Assembly (NCBI GenBank): GCA_047517485.1
Contig: JAKZSU010000229.1
Location: forward strand, 1-19,664
DNA: 19,664 nt
Reading direction: 5' to 3'
Origin: JAKZSU01 sp047517485
Lineage (GTDB): Bacteria > Pseudomonadota > Alphaproteobacteria > UBA7887
Shown here piece after piece: positions 16,401 through 19,664 of this stretch. Under the pieces are notes generated by a model. It was not told where the DNA came from. It did no database searches and saw nothing but the letters and a program-made list of their open reading frames with translations. Every line of letters starts with the position of its first letter. The stretch's first letter is position 1. The translations under genes were made by a program, and so were the position numbers.

Positions 16401-17205
16401 CGACGTGCGGCATCGGCTGGGCCACGTCGGCCGCTTCGCGCCGCACGGCGCCGTCGGTGGAAACCTGGGGCAACGCCTTCGCCGCCTCGGGTCGCCGATC
16501 GGGCGGGGTGACGATTCCGGCCGAGACCACCATCTTAATGCCTTCCTCGACCGTCATGTCGAGGACCACCAGATCGCGCCGCGGCACGAAGAGCAGAAAT
16601 CCCGACGTCGGGTTCGGCGTGGTCGGCAGGAATATATTGACCACCGGATCGGCGATAGTGTTTTGCACCTCGCCCTCGGTGGTGCTGGTAATGAAACCGA
16701 CGGCCCAGATGCCGCGCCGCGGATACTCGATCAGCACCACCTCGCGGAACGATTGCGACGAGCTCTCGAGAACGGTTTGGAATATTTGTTTTAGCGCACC
16801 ATAGACACTGCGCACCACCGGCATGCGATTGACTATGCGTTCGCCAGTCCGCACGATTATCCGGCCGAAGAATCCCGCCGCGACAAACCCGATCAAAGTC
16901 AGCCCGATCAAGACCACCACAAGCCCGATCCCGGGGATGTGAACTTCGATGTCGAAATAGCGCAGCAGAATGGTTTGCGGGTTGTAAGCCGGCGGAATCA
17001 GCGGCACCACGGCGCCGTCGATCAGTTCGATCACCCCGATCAGAATCCACAGCGTTATCGCCACTGGCGCGGTGACGATGATCCCGGTCAAGAAATAGTT
17101 TCGCAACCGGGCGACCGGACCGCGCTTTTTCGCCGGCACCGAATCGACGCTCTGACTCAGCGCCTCGGCGATCGTCGGTTCTCGATCTGGATCTTCGTCA
17201 CTCAT
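16378..17205 (-). CDS. DUF502 family inner-membrane protein
   Basis: 275-residue DUF502 protein of unknown function, often found beside recG in alphaproteobacteria. Two membrane segments are evident: about 38-60 (FLTGIIVTAPVAITLWILIG) and about 92-113 (IGLVVVLIGLTLIGFVAAGF), flanked by a basic KKRGPVARLRNY on the cytoplasmic side. Between them is a loop with the family motif PPAYNP. The conserved soluble part follows: PVVRSVYGALKQIFQT, YPRRGIWAVGFITS, FLPTTPNPTSGFLLFVPR and MTVEEGIKMVVSAGIV. A Pro/Ala-rich tail of about 45 residues ends the protein. ATG 17205 (MSDEDPDREPT) was preferred to an upstream in-frame start for its GTGAG spacing and family-like acidic start. The last eight codons are antisense to the end of recG. 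Confidence 0.9.
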   Translation of the reverse strand: MSDEDPDREPTIAEALSQSVDSVPAKKRGPVARLRNYFLTGIIVTAPVAITLWILIGVIELIDGAVVPLIPPAYNPQTILLRYFDIEVHIPGIGLVVVLIGLTLIGFVAAGFFGRIIVRTGERIVNRMPVVRSVYGALKQIFQTVLESSSQSFREVVLIEYPRRGIWAVGFITSTTEGEVQNTIADPVVNIFLPTTPNPTSGFLLFVPRRDLVVLDMTVEEGIKMVVSAGIVTPPDRRPEAAKALPQVSTDGAVRREAADVAQPMPHVVSPSEER

Positions 17206-17287
17206 GCCGGTCTCACGGTCCTTTCGCGATTGTCGGGATATTGGGGCGGGTGGTGATCCATTCAATCGGCCACATTCGGCCCCCGCG

Positions 17288-18163
17288 TCAACCCTTGAAA
17301 AAGTTCAGCAGCGCCGCCGTGGTATCCTCGGGTGCTTCTTCCGGTATGAAATGACCGCACTCGATGGCGTGTCCGCTCACCGTTTCGGCATGCTCCCGCC
17401 ACACCGCGAGCACGTCGTAGCGCTTTTCCATAACCGCTTTCTTGCCCCAGAGCGCCTGCATCGGACAGGTGATTTTGGTGTCCTGATCGGCCTCCTCATG
17501 ATCGAGATCGATGGTCGCCGCCGCGCGATAATCCTCGCACGTCGCATGAATGGTGTCCGGTTCCGAAAAACAGCGCAGATACTCGGCGAAGGCTTCCGGA
17601 GTGATCGCGTCATCGCCGGTCCCCCAGCGCATCATCATCGAGCGCAAATAGAATTCGACGTCATGGCCGATCATGGTTTCGGGATACGGCGCCTTTTGGA
17701 TAAGAAAAAACCAGTGATGATAGGCCGTCGCCAGCTGTTGATCGGTGTCGGCGAACACCCGACGGGTCGGCGCGATATCGAGCACACTCAATTTCTCGAC
17801 ACGATCGGGATGATCGAGCGTCAAGCGATGGGTGACGCGCCCGCCCCGGTCGTGGCCGACCAAGTTGAATCGCTCGAAACCCAGCGCCGCCATCGCCTCG
17901 ACCTGGTCCCGCGCCATGGCGCGCTTGCTGTAGCCGCTGTGATTGTCGCCGTCCGGCGGATGGCCACTGTCGCCGTAACCGCGCAAGTCGGGCGCAACCA
18001 CGGTGAAATGCTCGGCCATTGCAGGCGCGACCTTGTGCCACATGAAATGGGTTTGCGGATAGCCGTGCACCATCAGCAACGGCGGGCCCGATCCGCCGAC
18101 CACCAAATTGATGTCGCACGCCGAAGTCTCGGTTCGGCGGGTCTCGAAGCCGTCAAAGGCCAT
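17288..18163 (-). CDS. Alpha/beta hydrolase, fluoroacetate dehalogenase-like
   Basis: 291-residue alpha/beta hydrolase with a full dehalogenase active site. The oxyanion motif HGYPQT is at 33-38, DLRGYGDS at 59-66, and the nucleophile elbow GHDRGGR has D105 with R106 and R109 able to bind carboxylate. D129 (VLDIAPT) is the acid and H271 (CGHFIPEEAP) the base. H150 and W151 (YHHWFFLIQKAPYPE), W180 and Y212 (CEDYRAAATID) match the halide pocket of the Rhodopseudomonas fluoroacetate dehalogenase (from memory H155, W156, W185, Y219). A haloacetate dehalogenase is the best call; an Asp-type epoxide hydrolase is the main alternative. ATG 18163 has GGAG nine bases upstream. It is monocistronic, divergent from the PLP-enzyme gene, with no halide transporter beside it. 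Confidence 0.85.
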   Translation of the reverse strand: MAFDGFETRRTETSACDINLVVGGSGPPLLMVHGYPQTHFMWHKVAPAMAEHFTVVAPDLRGYGDSGHPPDGDNHSGYSKRAMARDQVEAMAALGFERFNLVGHDRGGRVTHRLTLDHPDRVEKLSVLDIAPTRRVFADTDQQLATAYHHWFFLIQKAPYPETMIGHDVEFYLRSMMMRWGTGDDAITPEAFAEYLRCFSEPDTIHATCEDYRAAATIDLDHEEADQDTKITCPMQALWGKKAVMEKRYDVLAVWREHAETVSGHAIECGHFIPEEAPEDTTAALLNFFKG

Positions 18164-18266
18164 CGTCGTACGCTCCTGGCGTCAATCCGGCCTGCATGCT
18201 ATGCGGTTTGGCGACGACGGAGAAGGATTGGGTCCACCGCTGAGGATTTCCCTGGATAAGGTGTGA

Positions 18267-19226
18267 TTGGCGACGATGAGGTATTCGCTCGAAGCGCTTC
18301 GCGAAGCGGCCGCGGTGGTCTACCGCCATATGCCGCCAACCGCCCAATATGCCTGGCCGCTCTTGGCGCGTCAGGTTGGCTGCACGGTGTGGGCCAAGCA
18401 TGAAAACCATACGCCGATCGGCGCCTTCAAGGTGCGCGGCGGGGCGTACTACATGCACCGCCTGGTCGAACGCGAACCGGAGTGGACCGGGGTTATCGCC
18501 GCCACCCGCGGCAATCACGGCCAATCGATAACCCTCGGCGCGCGCGGCCAGGGGCTCGACGCGGTGATCGTCGTGCCCGAGGGCAACAATCCGGAAAAGA
18601 ACGATGCGATGGAAGCGCAGGGCGCCGAGCTCATCGTGCACGGTGCCGATTTCCAGGACGCCGTGGGACATGCCGAAACCCTTGCCGCCGACCGCGGTCT
18701 GCACATGGTGCCGTCGTTCCACCGCGACTTGATCCTCGGTGTCGCGTCTTACGCACTGGAATTGTTCGAAGGCGCCGACACGCTCGACGCGGTTTACGTA
18801 CCGATCGGTCTGGGCACGGGCATTTGCGGCGTTATCGCCGCGCGCAATGCGCTTGGGCTAAAAACAGAGATAATTGGCGTCCAGGCGAAGGGCGCGCCGA
18901 GCTACGCGCTCTCATTCGAGGCCGGTCAACCGGTCTCCACCAACGCGGCGGACACCTTCGCCGACGGATTGGCGACCCGGGTGCCGGTGGCCGAGGCGGT
19001 CGAAATTGTCAACCGCGACGCCGCGCGAATCGTCACCGTCGACGACGATGCGATTCTCGACGCCCAACGCCATCTCCTGCGTGCGACTCATAACTTGGCC
19101 GAGCCAGCGGGCGCCGCGCCATTGGCGGCGCTGCTAGCCGAGCGCAAGCGAATGGTCGGCAAAACCGTGGGAATCGTTATCTCTGGCGGCAATGCCGACG
19201 CAGAGAATATTCGCCTTTTGGCTTGA
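18267..19226 (+). CDS. Threonine/serine dehydratase-like PLP enzyme (fold type II)
   Basis: 319 residues, tryptophan-synthase-beta superfamily, threonine dehydratase branch: would deaminate L-threonine or L-serine, or a related hydroxy-amino acid, to a 2-oxo acid. The PLP lysine is K55 in HTPIGAFKVRGG; the substrate loop is ATRGNHGQS; PEGNNPEKNDAM and GADFQDAV follow. The phosphate-binding glycine loop reads GLGTGICG rather than the usual SGGGL-SG. The C-terminus is PLP-domain only, with no ACT regulatory domain, so it is the catabolic (short) form, not a feedback-regulated IlvA. The start is TTG 18267, with AAGG five bases upstream; ATG 18276 is the alternative. No catabolic partner is adjacent, so the substrate remains open (hydroxyectoine-type dehydratase EutB is a related possibility). 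Confidence 0.85.
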   Translation: MATMRYSLEALREAAAVVYRHMPPTAQYAWPLLARQVGCTVWAKHENHTPIGAFKVRGGAYYMHRLVEREPEWTGVIAATRGNHGQSITLGARGQGLDAVIVVPEGNNPEKNDAMEAQGAELIVHGADFQDAVGHAETLAADRGLHMVPSFHRDLILGVASYALELFEGADTLDAVYVPIGLGTGICGVIAARNALGLKTEIIGVQAKGAPSYALSFEAGQPVSTNAADTFADGLATRVPVAEAVEIVNRDAARIVTVDDDAILDAQRHLLRATHNLAEPAGAAPLAALLAERKRMVGKTVGIVISGGNADAENIRLLA

Positions 19227-19239
19227 GCGCTTATAGCGC
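19227..19239. other. Short hairpin just after the dehydratase stop
   Basis: GCGCT and AGCGC form a 5-bp stem with a TAT loop directly after the TGA. There is no T-run, so it is at best a weak terminator or 3'-end stabiliser. Confidence 0.3.
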
Positions 19240-19295
19240 CTAGCCGACCCCAGTCTTAACGTTGCCCCCGCCCCGTCACGAACGTCCGACCGTTA

Positions 19296-19481
19296 TTAAG
19301 TCGGATCACCCGCGAGCAAAGGTGAGGTCGTCCAATTGTCGCTCGACGCGGCGATGCAGCTCATCCCGTTGGTACGGGTAATCAGCACGGTCCACGTTCC
19401 GGTATCGCTGACGTAGAGTTCCACCACGGAAGAACCGCGTTGCCCGAGACCCAAGCCGATCTTCTGTTCGTCATAGCTTGC
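19296..19481 (-). pseudogene. C-terminal remnant of a small alphaproteobacterial exported-type protein
   Basis: An open stretch of 61 codons ending in TAA at 19296-19298 reads like real protein: a YDEQKIGLGLGQ start, then VVELYVSDTGTWTVLITRTN, GMSCIAASSDNW, and an AGDPT end. This pattern (short Y-x-E, G-x-G, E-x-y-x-S-x-x-G-T-W-T, N-G-x-S-C, W, then GDP) resembles the end of small secreted proteins of unknown function that I recall from alphaproteobacteria. It has no ATG, and a TAG precedes its first codon, so the N-terminal half with its signal peptide is missing in this frame. Either a frameshift near 19475-19484 or decay explains this. The family assignment is by eye only. Confidence 0.55.
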
Positions 19482-19650
19482 CTATCCGGTTAACGCCCAT
19501 GACCGCTACATGTAGGGTGCCGCCAGAGCTATACCCGAAAGTTGACGGGGCGGTAAAAAGTTGTTGGCCGATGGCGTGCTTGTACAGGTCTTTGCGGTTC
19601 GGTGAAGAATATTTGCCTGTCTCCGCGTTGCTGGTGGATAAAACCTGATA
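19471..19650 (-). other. Open stretch upstream of the remnant, possibly its N-terminal part in another frame
   Basis: 59 codons are open on the minus strand between TAA (19651-19653) and TGA (19471-19473). The residues (GKYSSPNRKDLYKHAIGQQL early, HVAVMGVNRIGKL at the end) are not obviously random, but I recognise no family, and there is no start codon except an internal ATG. It overlaps the start of the 61-codon remnant by 11 bases in a different frame. The region is also less GC-rich than the rest. It could be a frameshifted 5' part, an unrelated fragment, or non-coding. Confidence 0.2.
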
Positions 19651-19664
19651 TTACCTATCCTTGG

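Noticed and set aside
15755..16804. 349-codon plus-strand open frame spanning the end of recG and DUF502
   Set aside because: Out of frame with recG and antisense to DUF502; Arg-rich with no domain pattern.
18289..18306. Palindrome CGCTTCGCGAAGCG
   Set aside because: Falls inside the dehydratase coding sequence (a Leu-Arg-Glu-Ala stretch) and is explained by codon use.

Overview
The window looks like chromosomal DNA from a GC-rich alphaproteobacterium, most likely Rhodospirillales-like. The evidence is gene content and order: a cysG - DUF2849 - nitrite/sulfite reductase set, an sdhE-mfd pair divergent from recG, recG convergent with a DUF502 membrane protein, and a PleD-type two-receiver regulator. 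Genes are densely packed. I see no tRNA, rRNA, CRISPR array or phage module.

Layout. Positions 1-141 hold the 3' end of an IS4-family insertion sequence. It abuts, and appears to have cut, the 3' end of a sulfite reductase gene that also carries a frameshift near 847. Upstream of that gene on the minus strand are DUF2849 and cysG (siroheme synthase). After a 400-bp AT-variable gap come cysK and an Rrf2-type regulator on the minus strand. The regulator is divergent from an exported pentapeptide-repeat protein, and a dyad lies between them (5221-5234). At 5753-8196 an SDR and an acyl-CoA synthetase form a two-gene minus-strand operon. Facing the other way are a degenerate PleD-like regulator (8322-9647) and a DsbA/FrnE-type oxidoreductase (9697-10356). 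At 10429-16400 lie mfd and sdhE (minus) and recG (plus). The rest holds a DUF502 protein, a fluoroacetate-dehalogenase-like hydrolase, a threonine dehydratase-like PLP enzyme, and a decayed or partial gene in the last 370 bp.

How the genes work together. The left third is assimilatory sulfur metabolism: CysG makes siroheme, the sulfite reductase would use it to make sulfide, CysK fixes sulfide into cysteine, and an Rrf2 protein without iron-sulfur cysteines probably controls the set. Because the reductase carries two separate lesions, this branch may be dead in this strain. The middle holds conserved DNA-repair genes (Mfd, RecG) and the SDH flavinylation factor SdhE. The remainder is general catabolism and signalling.

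I did not find a clear new multi-gene system. The points most worth checking are the double-lesion sulfite reductase, the Rrf2-cysK module with its dyad, the signalling protein that has lost its diguanylate cyclase motif, and the dehalogenase-like hydrolase with a complete catalytic set.
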